Source: Dysgonomonas sp. UBA7710
Lineage (GTDB): Bacteria > Bacteroidota > Bacteroidia > Bacteroidales > Dysgonomonadaceae
DNA: 64,000 nt
Direction: 5' to 3'
Assembly: GCF_002482385.1 (NCBI RefSeq)
Contig: NZ_DLFW01000024.1
Location: forward strand, 62,001 to 126,000
Below the pieces are notes generated by a model. The model saw only the letters and a program-made list of their open reading frames with translations. It made no database searches and was not told the origin of the DNA. A program made the translations under genes and the position numbers. Every line of letters begins with the position of its first letter. Positions within the stretch are counted from its first letter, which is position 1. This document shows positions 51,026-60,617 of this stretch, piece by piece.

Positions 51026-52165
51026 ATGTCTGTAGTAATTAGAGAAGTAAAAGAAGACGATAAGGCTTTAAAGAAGGCCTTTGTGAAATTCCCTATAAAA
51101 TTATATAAAGATTGTCCGTATTATGTGCCTTCCCTGATATTGGACGAGTTGGATACCCTGAATACAAAGAAAAATCCTGCATTTGACTTTTGCGAAATGC
51201 AAATGTTCCTGGCCTATAAGGAGAATCAGATTGTAGGCAGGATTGCCGCGATCATCAATCATAAAGCCAATGAAGTATGGAACGAAAAACATGCGCGTTT
51301 CAGTCTGGTCGATTTTATAGATGATAACGAGGTTGTAGATGCTTTATTCGCCGCAGCGATAAAATGGGTAAAAGATAAAGGTATGGATGCTATAGTAGGA
51401 CCTATGGGTTTTACGGATCTCGATCCCGAAGGTATGCTTATAAAAGGGTTCGATCAGGTGAGTACTATGGCCACTAAATATAGTTATCCATATTATGTGA
51501 CACAACTTGAGCGTTTAGGCTTTGAGAAGGAAGCCGACTGGAATGAATACCGGATTCCTGTGCCTGATGCAGTGCCTGAAAGGCATCAGCGCATCGCCAA
51601 TATGGTAGCCACCCGGTATGGTTTGAAAGTATTGAAGTTTAAAAATTTGAAACAGATTGCCCCATATGTAGACAGACTGTTCAAGTTGATGAACGAAGCC
51701 TATAAGCCCCTTTATGGCTTTGCCCCTTTAACCCAGAAGCAGATAGATCATTATGTAAAAATGTATGTACCTCTTTTACGTTGGGATATTGTATCTATCA
51801 TTATAAAAGAAGAGACGGATGAAGTTGTCGGTTTTGGTATCGGAATGCCAAGTTTATCGCGGGGGCTGATTAAGTCGCGTGGAAAACTATTCCCTTTCGG
51901 ATGGTATCACCTGTTGAAAGATCTGAAGAGCAAAAAGAATCCGGTTATAGACCTACTCTTAATAGGTATTGCGCCTGAATATCAGGGGAAAGGGGTAAAC
52001 GCGATTATATTTAATGACTTTATACCGTCGGCATACAAATGTGGTTTTCAGTTCGCCGAATCCAATCCCGAACTGGAAATGAATAATAAAGTGGCATCAT
52101 TATGGGATGGCTTTAATGCTGAGAATCATAAGATGCGACGGGCGTATATAAAACATCTAAATTGA
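51026..52165 (+). CDS. GNAT-like N-acetyltransferase of 379 residues
   Basis: The front half has REVKEDDKALKKAFVKFPIKL and GPMGFTDLDPEGMLIKGF (near 130-147). The second half has a GNAT-type acetyl-CoA loop, LLIGIAPEYQGKGVNAIIF (near 312-330), and ESNPELEMNNKVASLW. Large double-domain GNAT-like proteins of this kind are common in Bacteroidetes and uncharacterised. A -7-like TATCTTTA (50990-50997) precedes it. Confidence 0.75.
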   Translation: MSVVIREVKEDDKALKKAFVKFPIKLYKDCPYYVPSLILDELDTLNTKKNPAFDFCEMQMFLAYKENQIVGRIAAIINHKANEVWNEKHARFSLVDFIDDNEVVDALFAAAIKWVKDKGMDAIVGPMGFTDLDPEGMLIKGFDQVSTMATKYSYPYYVTQLERLGFEKEADWNEYRIPVPDAVPERHQRIANMVATRYGLKVLKFKNLKQIAPYVDRLFKLMNEAYKPLYGFAPLTQKQIDHYVKMYVPLLRWDIVSIIIKEETDEVVGFGIGMPSLSRGLIKSRGKLFPFGWYHLLKDLKSKKNPVIDLLLIGIAPEYQGKGVNAIIFNDFIPSAYKCGFQFAESNPELEMNNKVASLWDGFNAENHKMRRAYIKHLN

Positions 52166-52256
52166 GGATGAGGGGTATCACTTTAACTTTTTCTTCCGAA
52201 GATTTTTTTATAATTTTACGCTGCGTTTTTCATTACTAGAGATTTTTAAAAAGTTT

Positions 52257-54110
52257 ATGGAAGAAGAGAAGATCGAATTACCCGAAGTTAATTATTCCGA
52301 TGATGATATAAAAACCCTCGACTGGCAAGAACATATCCGTCGCCGTCCGGGGATGTATATTGGTAAGTTGGGCGACGGCTCATCTGCCGATGATGGTGTC
52401 TATGTACTTTTGAAGGAAGTGCTGGATAACTCTATTGATGAATACATGATGGGCTATGGCAAGACTATCGATGTCGCTATCGAAGAAGGCGTTGTCAGAG
52501 TGCGTGACCACGGACGTGGGGTACCATTGGGTAAAGTGAAAGATGTATCATCAAAAATGAATACCGGAGCCAAATATGATTCAAAGGCTTTCAAGAAGTC
52601 GGTAGGACTGAATGGGGTAGGTATAAAAGCTGTAAATGCACTTTCTTCATTTTTCCAGATTCAAAGCTTTCGCGACGGACAGACAACTTCTGTAGAATAC
52701 AGCAAAGCTATTGTAACCAAAGAGGATAAAATACACGAAACAACAGAAGAAAACGGTACACTAATTGAATTTATTCCTGATAATACGATTTTTACAAATT
52801 ATAATTTCAGGGACGATTATGTAGAGAGCCTTCTTAAAAACTATGTATTCCTTAATACCGGACTTACGATTATTTATAATGGTAAGAAATTCTTCTCCAA
52901 AAACGGACTTGTAGATCTCCTGAATGAGAATATGACCTCCGAAGCGTTGTATCCGATCATTCACCTGAAAGATGAAGATATAGAAGTCGTTATTACGCAT
53001 ACCGACCAGTACGGGGAAGAATATTATTCGTTTGTGAACGGACAACATACCACACAGGGAGGGACGCATCAGTCTGCATTTCGTGAATCATTATCCCGTG
53101 TAGTCAAAGAATACTATAATAAGAATTTCGATTATGCCGATATCCGTAGCGGTATTGTGGCAGCTATCAGTATAAAGGTTGAAGAACCCGTATTCGAATC
53201 CCAGACCAAAACGAAGCTGGGATCAAAAGATATGGGACCGGGGGGGCCTTCTGTACAGAAATTTATCGGGGACTTCCTCAAAAAGGAGTTGGATAACTAT
53301 CTGCATAAACATACCGATGTATCGGAGACGTTACTTAAAAAGATTCTTGACTCGGAGAAAGAACGTAAGGCTATCGCAGGAGTAACGAAGCTGGCCCGTG
53401 AACGTGCAAAAAAAGCCAATCTGCATAATAAAAAATTGCGCGACTGCCGCATTCATTATAACGATACCAAGGGCGATAATCTGGATGAAACCAGTATTTT
53501 TATTACCGAAGGGGATTCCGCCAGCGGGTCTATCACAAAGAGTCGTAATCCGAATCTGCAAGCGGTATTTAGCCTTCGTGGAAAGCCATTGAACAGTTTC
53601 GGGTTGACAAAGAAGATTGTATATGAGAATGAAGAATTCAACTTGTTGCAGGCAGCTTTGAATATCGAAGACGGACTGGACGGGCTACGCTACAATAAGA
53701 TAATAGTTGCTACCGATGCTGATACGGATGGTATGCACATCCGTTTGCTGATACTGACTTTCTTTTTGCAATTCTTTCCGGATTTGATAAAGAAGAATCA
53801 TGTATATATATTGCAAACACCGCTTTTCCGCGTTCGCAACAAGAAAGAGACATTCTATTGCTATACCGAGGAAGAACGAATTGCTGCCATCAGTAAGTTG
53901 GGTGCAAATCCTGAAATAACCCGCTTTAAAGGTCTGGGTGAAATATCACCGGACGAATTTGTGCATTTCATAGGAAAAGATATGCGCCTCGACCGGGTGA
54001 CAATGAAGAAAGAAGATTTAGTGAATAATATGCTCAATTTCTACATGGGTAAGAATACCCCTGAGAGACAAGAGTTTATTATTGATAATCTGGTGATAGA
54101 AGAAGACTAA
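52257..54110 (+). CDS. parE: DNA topoisomerase IV subunit B
   Basis: The 617-residue type IIA subunit has the GHKL ATPase with E54 and N58 in EVLDNSIDE, DHGRGVPLG and GLNGVGIKAVNAL, a transducer domain, and the TOPRIM domain with E418 in TEGDSASG and D487/D489/D491 in DADTDG. The C-terminal FKGLGEI is conserved. It decatenates chromosomes with ParC, which is not adjacent. The short N-terminal acidic start and lack of the GyrB insert point to ParE rather than GyrB. Confidence 0.9.
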   Translation: MEEEKIELPEVNYSDDDIKTLDWQEHIRRRPGMYIGKLGDGSSADDGVYVLLKEVLDNSIDEYMMGYGKTIDVAIEEGVVRVRDHGRGVPLGKVKDVSSKMNTGAKYDSKAFKKSVGLNGVGIKAVNALSSFFQIQSFRDGQTTSVEYSKAIVTKEDKIHETTEENGTLIEFIPDNTIFTNYNFRDDYVESLLKNYVFLNTGLTIIYNGKKFFSKNGLVDLLNENMTSEALYPIIHLKDEDIEVVITHTDQYGEEYYSFVNGQHTTQGGTHQSAFRESLSRVVKEYYNKNFDYADIRSGIVAAISIKVEEPVFESQTKTKLGSKDMGPGGPSVQKFIGDFLKKELDNYLHKHTDVSETLLKKILDSEKERKAIAGVTKLARERAKKANLHNKKLRDCRIHYNDTKGDNLDETSIFITEGDSASGSITKSRNPNLQAVFSLRGKPLNSFGLTKKIVYENEEFNLLQAALNIEDGLDGLRYNKIIVATDADTDGMHIRLLILTFFLQFFPDLIKKNHVYILQTPLFRVRNKKETFYCYTEEERIAAISKLGANPEITRFKGLGEISPDEFVHFIGKDMRLDRVTMKKEDLVNNMLNFYMGKNTPERQEFIIDNLVIEED

Positions 54111-54120
54111 ATAAATTAAA

Positions 54121-54981
54121 ATGAACAACGCTCACGCAATTATACTTATATCTTCACCCGACCAGCCGGGGCTGGTAGCTGCCGTTACCGATTTTATCAA
54201 TGTGAATGGAGGTAATATCATCAATCTGGAACAACATGTGGATAAGCAGGAGAATACGTTCTTTATGCGTATCGAATGGGATTTAACCAATTTTATTATT
54301 CCCCGTGAGAAGATCAGCGATTACTTCCAGACGATGTATGCTAAGAAGTACGATATGACATTCCGGCTCTATTTCAACGACTATACGCCACGTATGGCCG
54401 TTTTTGTTTCTAAGATGTCACATTGCCTGTTCGATATACTGGCTCGCTACACAGCAGGAGAATGGAATGTGGAGATTCCCCTTATCATAAGTAATCACGA
54501 AGATATGCGGTGGGTTGCCGAACGCTTCGGTATTGAATACTATGTATTAAAGCTCGACAAGGATAATAAGGATGAAATAGAAGCACAACAGTTGGCTTTG
54601 TTAAAAGATAAGGAAATCGATTTTATTGTTCTTGCACGTTATATGCAGATATTGACGGATAAATTCATCGAAACATATCCTAATAAGATAATAAATATCC
54701 ACCATTCTTTCCTTCCGGCTTTTGTGGGAGCAAAACCCTACCATGCGGCCTATGAGAGAGGGGTGAAAATTATCGGCGCTACAAGTCACTATGTAACAGC
54801 CGAGCTTGATGCAGGACCGATTATAGAACAGGATATTACCCGCATTACGCATCGCGATAGTGTGGAAAATCTGGTGCGTAAAGGGCAGGATCTGGAGAAG
54901 ATAGTATTATCCCATGCCATCGAATATCATCTTACGAGAAGGGTATTGGTATATAAGAACAAAACTATCTTATTTGCATAA
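54121..54981 (+). CDS. purU: Formyltetrahydrofolate deformylase
   Basis: The 286-residue enzyme has an N-terminal ACT domain (about 5-80, ISSPDQPGLVAAVTDFI) and a formyl-hydrolase domain with NIHHSFLPAFVGAKPYHAAY and the catalytic Asp in ELDAGPIIEQD. It releases formate from 10-formyl-THF to supply PurT and to balance one-carbon units. It starts 10 bp after parE and may be cotranscribed. Confidence 0.96.
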   Translation: MNNAHAIILISSPDQPGLVAAVTDFINVNGGNIINLEQHVDKQENTFFMRIEWDLTNFIIPREKISDYFQTMYAKKYDMTFRLYFNDYTPRMAVFVSKMSHCLFDILARYTAGEWNVEIPLIISNHEDMRWVAERFGIEYYVLKLDKDNKDEIEAQQLALLKDKEIDFIVLARYMQILTDKFIETYPNKIINIHHSFLPAFVGAKPYHAAYERGVKIIGATSHYVTAELDAGPIIEQDITRITHRDSVENLVRKGQDLEKIVLSHAIEYHLTRRVLVYKNKTILFA

Positions 54982-55119
54982 AAATGCCGTTAGCAGGGTT
55001 TTATGTTCTTTAATATGTTTGGATAAAACGATTATCTGGTATGTTTTCTTACTTTTGTAAAGTTTAATACCATACAGAGGAATGAAATAACTTATAATAT
55101 TAATCTTAAATATAATTTT

Positions 55120-56667
55120 ATGTTTAAAAATCATCCTAAAGGTTTATTAGCGGCCTCATTGTCAAATATGGGAGAGCGTTTCGGCTTCTATATTATGATG
55201 GCTATTCTGTCCCTCTTCTTAATGTCAAAATTTGGTTTGGATAAATCAAATGCAGGTATTATTTACTCTGTATTTTACTTTTCTATTTATGCTTTGGCTC
55301 TTGTCGGGGGTCTTATTGCAGATAAAACGAAGAAATATAAAGGTACAATTCAAGTAGGTATTATATTAATGGCCGTAGGGTATTTACTTATAGCGATTCC
55401 GACCCCTACCCCGGTTCCTAATTTAGCTTTATATCTAACTCTTACTTGTTTTGGCCTATTTGTTATCGCCTTTGGGAATGGTTTATTTAAAGGTAATTTG
55501 CAGGCCCTGGTGGGTCAAATGTATGATAATGAAGAGTATGGAAAAATGCGTGACTCCGGTTTCTCATTGTTTTATATGTTTATTAATATAGGTGCTATTT
55601 TTGCACCGCTTATTGCAGTAGGTATCAGAAACTGGTGGCTTAAAACAAACGGTTTTATATATAATTCCGATCTTCCGGCTCTTTGTCACCAGCAAATCGG
55701 TGGAACTCTTACAGGTGAAGCCGCTGAACGTTTTACAAAGTTAGCTCCCGAAGTTAGTCTGAATGGTGCCCCTGCTGATCTGACTTTGTTTGCCAATGAA
55801 TATCTTGGTGTATTTAATACAGGATTCCATTATGCCTTCGGTATAGCAATCTTTGCCATGCTGATCTCTCTTACTATTTATACTATAAATAAGAAGCGTT
55901 TTCCAGATCCGGCATTGAAGAAAGCTGTAAAGAAAGATCACTCAGCAATACAAGAAGCGCCTGCTATGGATGCGAACGAAGTGAAACAGCGCTTATACGC
56001 TTTATTTGCTGTATTTGCTGTTGTGATTTTCTTCTGGTTTTCATTCCATCAAAACGGATTAACTTTAACATTCTTTGCAAACGATTACACCGATTTGAGT
56101 AGTATGAAGCTTGATCTGTTTGGTTTAGTTACACTGGAAGGCGCAGAACTATTTCAGTCATTTAATCCGCTGTTTGTTGTTTTATTAACGCCGATAATTC
56201 TGGCTGTATTTGGCTGGTTACGGGCAAAAGGCAAAGAGCCTTCGGCTCCTAAAAAAATTGCCATTGGTATGGGTATTGCAGCTTTGGCCTATGTTGTAAT
56301 GTCTTTGGGTTCCTTAGGTTTGCCATCAGCTAATGAAGTAAAAGCAGTGGGTGGATTAGCGGATTCTGCTCGTGTAACACCATTCTTATTGATAGGAACT
56401 TATCTGATATTGACAATAGCGGAATTATTTATCAGTCCTCTGGGGATATCATTTGTGTCTAAAGTGGCACCTCCACAATATCAGGGAATTATGCAAGGAT
56501 GCTGGCTTGGTGCTACGGCATTAGGTAATCAATTGTTGTTTATTGGTGCTATTCTGTATGAAAATATTCCTATTTGGGCCACATGGTGTGTATTTGTTGC
56601 AGCATGTTGTATATCAATGTTTACAATGCTCTTTATGTTGAAATGGCTTGAGCGCATTACAAAGTAA
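55120..56667 (+). CDS. Proton-dependent oligopeptide transporter (POT/PTR family)
   Basis: The 515-residue membrane protein has 14 spans by eye. The family motif at span 1 reads NMGERFGFY, so E19 and R20 of ExxER are kept but the first Glu is Asn16. GFSLFYMFINIGAIFAP (PTR2 signature, near 148-165) and KGNLQALVGQMYD are intact. It imports di- and tripeptides, which fits the exported DPP IV nearby, though the two are not linked in an operon. Confidence 0.9.
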   Translation: MFKNHPKGLLAASLSNMGERFGFYIMMAILSLFLMSKFGLDKSNAGIIYSVFYFSIYALALVGGLIADKTKKYKGTIQVGIILMAVGYLLIAIPTPTPVPNLALYLTLTCFGLFVIAFGNGLFKGNLQALVGQMYDNEEYGKMRDSGFSLFYMFINIGAIFAPLIAVGIRNWWLKTNGFIYNSDLPALCHQQIGGTLTGEAAERFTKLAPEVSLNGAPADLTLFANEYLGVFNTGFHYAFGIAIFAMLISLTIYTINKKRFPDPALKKAVKKDHSAIQEAPAMDANEVKQRLYALFAVFAVVIFFWFSFHQNGLTLTFFANDYTDLSSMKLDLFGLVTLEGAELFQSFNPLFVVLLTPIILAVFGWLRAKGKEPSAPKKIAIGMGIAALAYVVMSLGSLGLPSANEVKAVGGLADSARVTPFLLIGTYLILTIAELFISPLGISFVSKVAPPQYQGIMQGCWLGATALGNQLLFIGAILYENIPIWATWCVFVAACCISMFTMLFMLKWLERITK

Positions 56668-56685
56668 ATAATATATAAATATTAA

Positions 56686-56725
56686 AAATAAACCCCGGTT
56701 TCATAGCAGAAACCGGGGTTTATTT
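56686..56725. terminator. Strong terminator of the peptide transporter gene
   Basis: Perfect 17-bp arms (AAATAAACCCCGGTTTC and its complement) around ATAGCA; symmetric, so it works in both directions. Confidence 0.85.
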
Positions 56726-56890
56726 ATCTTCAGGCACTAATTTAAAGTATGTTGCAAAAGTAAAAAGAACCACAAATAATACTTTGTTATCAATTGATTA
56801 TCATATATATACACAACAAGCATACATTGTAAAAATTGCAACTGTTAATAATTAGCCTGAATAGATTATTCACATTTCGCGAAATTGTAT

Positions 56891-56898
56891 TATCTTTG
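56891..56898 (+). promoter_or_regulatory. Promoter -7 element of the redoxin gene
   Basis: TATCTTTG matches TAnnTTTG. Transcription from about 56,905 would give a 130-nt leader. Confidence 0.5.
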
Positions 56899-56919
56899 AA
56901 CCCGAAATACAGGATTATA

Positions 56920-56975
56920 AATTATCTAAGCGTAGATAATTGATTCTGTTCCCAAAAGTTGGGAGGGTCTTTTTT
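56920..56975 (+). promoter_or_regulatory. Structured 5' leader of the redoxin gene, attenuator-like
   Basis: A perfect hairpin AATTATCTA-AGCG-TAGATAATT (56920-56941) is followed by TCCCAA-AAG-TTGGGA (56950-56964) and then TCTTTTTT (56968-56975). The second hairpin with T-tract resembles a weak terminator ahead of the gene. No known riboswitch class is recognised. Confidence 0.35.
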
Positions 56976-57033
56976 CCTTTTCTGTGAGGAAAGTGAGGGA
57001 TAAAGACTTTAGTGGTAACCTAATGATTATTTT

Positions 57034-57540
57034 ATGAAGTATTTGAAGTACTTCTTGATTGCGGGTATAACTTTTATAAGTTTATCATCCAATATGTCAA
57101 GAACTTCTAGTCTTTCGGAAGGTATTTATCCGGGAAACCTGTTGCCTGATATTAAAAATTTGGTAAATGAATCAGGAACAAAAATTAATTTGTCTGACCT
57201 TAGGGGTCAAAAAGTATTGATAAACTTCTGGGCGGCTTACGACGCCTATTCGCACAAGGACAATGTGCTGCTGTCTCATATTATCGAGAATAAGCGGTAT
57301 CCGGTGCAGATGGTTTCAGTTTCTTTTGACAAGAGCGAGTCAGTGTATGAGAGGACGTTGGTCATGGATAAAATTGATACGAAATATCAGTTTTTGGCCA
57401 AAGGGGATGTTTCCTCCGAGCTGTATGATCGCTATCAGTTGGAACGTGGGTTTAAGAATTACCTGATTGATGAAAACGGGGTAATCGTGGCAATGAACCT
57501 TACGCCTAACGATCTGGGCAGACTGTTGAATGAGAATTAA
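57034..57540 (+). CDS. Thioredoxin-fold protein lacking the active-site cysteines
   Basis: The 168-residue protein has a signal or membrane anchor (about 5-20), then a TlpA/AhpC-like fold: LPDIKNLVNESGTKINLSDLRG and LINFWAAYDAYSHKD. Where active members read FWxxWCxxC this one has WAAYDAYS, so both Cys are missing and thiol chemistry is not expected. The rest of the fold (MVSVSFDKS, then YLIDENGVIVA) is well kept. A structural or binding role is likely. Confidence 0.75.
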   Translation: MKYLKYFLIAGITFISLSSNMSRTSSLSEGIYPGNLLPDIKNLVNESGTKINLSDLRGQKVLINFWAAYDAYSHKDNVLLSHIIENKRYPVQMVSVSFDKSESVYERTLVMDKIDTKYQFLAKGDVSSELYDRYQLERGFKNYLIDENGVIVAMNLTPNDLGRLLNEN

Positions 57541-57558
57541 ATTATTTTACTTTTTATT

Positions 57559-57591
57559 AAAGCGTTTCATTTCCTGAAAATGAGACGCTTT
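57559..57591 (+). terminator. Terminator of the redoxin gene
   Basis: AAAGCGTTTCATTT and AAAATGAGACGCTTT form a long stem with one G-U pair and a short loop; ATTCTTTTT follows. Confidence 0.75.
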
Positions 57592-57655
57592 ATTCTTTTT
57601 GTCTAACTTGGCATAGTTATTGTTCTAGTAAATAAAAGATTAGGAATTTAGAATA

Positions 57656-58288
57656 ATGACTGATAACAAACAAAATACAAAGCCAAACAAAGGGCTAATG
57701 GCCAAAACACTCGACTGGGCATATTCAAAAGCTGTAGTCGGACTTACAGGTGTTGATTCAGCCTATGATCTGGGTAATAGCTATCTCCATCAGGATGGTA
57801 CACTGAGCCAGCAAGTAGACTCGCTAATCAAATGGCAGGTAGCAAAAGCTGCTACGAGTGGTTTCGTCACCGGCCTTGGCGGCGTTATGATTATGCCTCT
57901 GACTGTTCCTGCTAATATTGCCAGCGTGATTTATGTACAGATACGTATGATTACGGCTATAGCCTATATGGGTGGGCACGATATCAGAGACGATAGAGTC
58001 AAATCCCTTGTCTATATTTGCATGGTAGGCAATGGAGCAAAGGAACTACTGAAAGATGTAAGTATCAAGGCCAGCGAAAAGCTTATAACCAAAACCATCG
58101 AAAAAGTCAGTGCCAAGCTGGCAGCAAAAGCAGGCGAAAAAGGAGTAACCTCCATAGGGAAAGCCATACCTATAGTCGGCGGCATAGTCGGCGGCTCATA
58201 TGATGCCATATCCACAAGGGTCGTGGGCAAGGTAGCCAAAAAGATTTTTATCGACAGTTTCGACGAAAACATCCCGGCAAAAGAGTAG
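57656..58288 (+). CDS. EcsC family protein
   Basis: The 210-residue protein matches EcsC-type sequence: TSGFVTGLGGVMIMPLTVPANI, AYMGGHDIRDDRVKSLVYI and a C-terminal Gly-rich amphipathic stretch (KAIPIVGGIVGGSYDAIS). The family takes its name from the ecsC gene of the Bacillus ecs locus; its biochemical role is unknown. It probably sits at the membrane. Single gene, convergent with the sulfatase gene 10 bp away. Confidence 0.85.
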   Translation: MTDNKQNTKPNKGLMAKTLDWAYSKAVVGLTGVDSAYDLGNSYLHQDGTLSQQVDSLIKWQVAKAATSGFVTGLGGVMIMPLTVPANIASVIYVQIRMITAIAYMGGHDIRDDRVKSLVYICMVGNGAKELLKDVSIKASEKLITKTIEKVSAKLAAKAGEKGVTSIGKAIPIVGGIVGGSYDAISTRVVGKVAKKIFIDSFDENIPAKE

Positions 58289-58298
58289 TACGAAAGGC

Positions 58299-59714
58299 TT
58301 ATTTATCCACCCTGCCTATTGGCCTGCGGTTTGCTCCTTTCATATTCGTAAGATTATCTCCGATATCCTCTCTTGCTGTCATGGCTGCCTTTTCCAGCCT
58401 GTCGGCTATTTCGGGATATTCGTTTATGATATTGTAGCATTCACCCGCATCGCGGCGCAGATCGAACAATTGTGGTTCTTTCAATTCAAAATCTTCTTTT
58501 ACATCTCCCGGTTTTCCGTCATTGCCCGGAGGAAACAGGCTGTAGGTCCTGTGCTTGTGCGGAAATATAAGTTTATAAGTTCCGTCGGTTACGGCTTCCA
58601 GATCATTCACCCTGTAATAATAGAAGAAATATTGGTGGGGAATCATTTCCATATCACCTTTCATCAGGGGCAACAGGCTGACCCCGTCGATCTTGTTCTG
58701 GGACAGCGGCGCATTGCTTATATCTGCCAATGTGGGTAGTATGTCTATATTGGACGCCATCCTGTTACATACCGTCCCCGCTTCTATTTTGCCTTTCCAG
58801 TATGCGATGAAGGGAACACGGTTTCCACCCTCGAAGGTAGTTCCTTTTGCTTCTCTTAGTCCGCCGGTCGAACCTGCGTGATTGCCATAATTTATCCACG
58901 GCCCGTTATCAGAAGTGAGTATGACCAGAGTATTTTCTTCAAGGTTCAGGTCTTTCAGCGTTTGCAATACCTCTCCTACACTCCAGTCCAGGTCCATCAT
59001 TACATCTCCGTATAGTCCCTGTTCGCTTTTACCTTTAAACTTGTCGGATACCGCCAGCGGCACATGGGGCATGGAATGCGCCAGATAGATAAAGAAGGGT
59101 ACATCCTTATTCTTTCGTATGAAGTTGATGGTGCGGTCTGTATAGTCATTCGTAAATTTCGACTGGTCTGTATTATATCCTATAATCTTATTGTTCTCGA
59201 TGGTCGGCAAATCTGGAAAATTGAACCATATGCCGTTTTGAGGATGATACGGCCACATATCGTTCGAATAAGGTAGTCCGTAGTATTCGTCAAATCCGTT
59301 TTGAAGCGGAAGGAATGGTTCGAGATGCCCCAAATGCCATTTACCGTAAATGGCAGTGGCATAACCCTTCTTCTTCAGCACTTCTGCAATCGTTTCTTCC
59401 CCGGCATCTATTCCCGTTTTGGAGTCAGGGCCCGGCGCTCCGGAAAATCCGATCCTGTTTGGATAACATCCTGTAAGCAACGCGGCACGTGACGCCCCAC
59501 TCACGGGCTGGGCAGCAAGAAAATGTGTAAATTGCATCCCTTCCGCCGCCATTTTGTCAATGTTGGGGGTCTTGTATCCCAGTGCACCTTTATAAGAAAA
59601 GTCTCCATACCCCGCATCATCCAGATTGATAACGATAAAATTAGTGTGTACCTGCGCCTGTACGGGAATAAATGCACACCCCGACAGTACGGATAAAATC
59701 AGTTGGTTTTTCAT
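58299..59714 (-). CDS. Exported sulfatase (S1 family, Ser-type)
   Basis: The 471-residue enzyme has a signal peptide (about 1-20), the metal-binding start NLDDAGYGD (D32, D33), and the formylglycine site S72-G-A-S-R76 in VSGASRAALLTG. A Ser at the modified position means maturation by the radical-SAM enzyme anSME, which is not in this window. KWHLGH and the later SDNGPW motif (metal ligand Asp-Asn) are present. It removes sulfate from a glycan or aryl substrate in the periplasm. It lies 31 bp downstream of the nicotinamidase gene, probably one transcript. Confidence 0.93.
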   Translation of the reverse strand: MKNQLILSVLSGCAFIPVQAQVHTNFIVINLDDAGYGDFSYKGALGYKTPNIDKMAAEGMQFTHFLAAQPVSGASRAALLTGCYPNRIGFSGAPGPDSKTGIDAGEETIAEVLKKKGYATAIYGKWHLGHLEPFLPLQNGFDEYYGLPYSNDMWPYHPQNGIWFNFPDLPTIENNKIIGYNTDQSKFTNDYTDRTINFIRKNKDVPFFIYLAHSMPHVPLAVSDKFKGKSEQGLYGDVMMDLDWSVGEVLQTLKDLNLEENTLVILTSDNGPWINYGNHAGSTGGLREAKGTTFEGGNRVPFIAYWKGKIEAGTVCNRMASNIDILPTLADISNAPLSQNKIDGVSLLPLMKGDMEMIPHQYFFYYYRVNDLEAVTDGTYKLIFPHKHRTYSLFPPGNDGKPGDVKEDFELKEPQLFDLRRDAGECYNIINEYPEIADRLEKAAMTAREDIGDNLTNMKGANRRPIGRVDK

Positions 59715-59745
59715 GCTATATGTTATATATAAGTATCAGTTGGTT

Positions 59746-60531
59746 TCAGAATTTATAGTTCACGGCTGTTTCGAAGCGGACTCCCATTTTTTTTGCTTTA
59801 TCGAATATCGCTTTTGCCCTTACATTCTCCGGATCGATCCACGACATGGAATCCGTGAGAACCACAGTCTTCTTCGCCAGTTCGCTGGAAGTATCAAGAA
59901 TGTCATTAAGAGAGTTGGCCACACAATAATCTGCAGCTTCCCCTATAAGCAATACTTCATCATATGAATTTAGAATAGACAGCAACCTGCTATTCAATTG
60001 AGTCTCCGGCAGGAAATCCCATTCTACAGCCGCTCTGAAGATACTGTAATGTTCGGTCGATTGCGAATATCCCTTATAGAATAGTTCATACGACTTATTA
60101 TTATTCACGGTCCATTCAGTAAGGCTGTCGGTAACAGCTTTGTCTATAGACCACCCGTTTGTCCCTAATATACAGTGCATCGGCCATATAGTACATACTT
60201 CGCCTTTGGCTTCAAGCTGTTCCAGATATGGAATGGCTAATTCCTTGTTATATTGCGCCTGCCATAATCCCGACTTAACATCTGCCGCGCTGATAATGGA
60301 AAACAACAGCGGATGATTTCCATCCTTATTCTTCCAATAGATTTGATGAGCTATATGTATAGGCTGATGTGAGTCGAGCGTAAGAGCCACATAATCTATC
60401 TTAGCCTGGTTTTTCCGGATAAAGTCTGCGATACGGACTACGTCTATATCTGCATCCTTCACAAACAGGGAGCCTGTAGGAGAGGTGAAGTCGTTTTGCA
60501 GGTCTATAGCTAGTATGGCTGTTTTTTTCAT
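59746..60531 (-). CDS. Nicotinamidase-like isochorismatase family hydrolase
   Basis: The 261-residue protein has the family triad: D10 in DLQNDF, a Lys in the central part and C203 in AADYCVAN. The metal-site region DSHQPIHIAHQ and WPMHC match PncA rather than other isochorismatases. It would deamidate nicotinamide to nicotinate for NAD salvage. At 261 residues it is longer than E. coli PncA (213) because of inserts around 70-130. A -7 element is 24 bp upstream. Confidence 0.8.
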   Translation of the reverse strand: MKKTAILAIDLQNDFTSPTGSLFVKDADIDVVRIADFIRKNQAKIDYVALTLDSHQPIHIAHQIYWKNKDGNHPLLFSIISAADVKSGLWQAQYNKELAIPYLEQLEAKGEVCTIWPMHCILGTNGWSIDKAVTDSLTEWTVNNNKSYELFYKGYSQSTEHYSIFRAAVEWDFLPETQLNSRLLSILNSYDEVLLIGEAADYCVANSLNDILDTSSELAKKTVVLTDSMSWIDPENVRAKAIFDKAKKMGVRFETAVNYKF

Positions 60532-60554
60532 CGCTTAAGTATTACATTCTGATA

Positions 60555-60562
60555 CAAATATA
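60555..60562 (-). promoter_or_regulatory. Promoter -7 element of the nicotinamidase-sulfatase pair
   Basis: Plus-strand CAAATATA is TATATTTG on the minus strand, a perfect TAnnTTTG match. Confidence 0.55.
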
Positions 60563-60568
60563 AGCAAA

Positions 60569-60594
60569 AAAAGCAACCTCGAAAGGTTGCTTTT
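60569..60594 (-). terminator. Terminator of the superoxide dismutase gene
   Basis: AAAAGCAACCT and AGGTTGCTTTT pair perfectly around CGAA, with A- and T-tracts on both sides. It lies just left of the sod stop. Confidence 0.8.
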
Positions 60595-60617
60595 CTAATA
60601 TAATAAACACTACTTTA

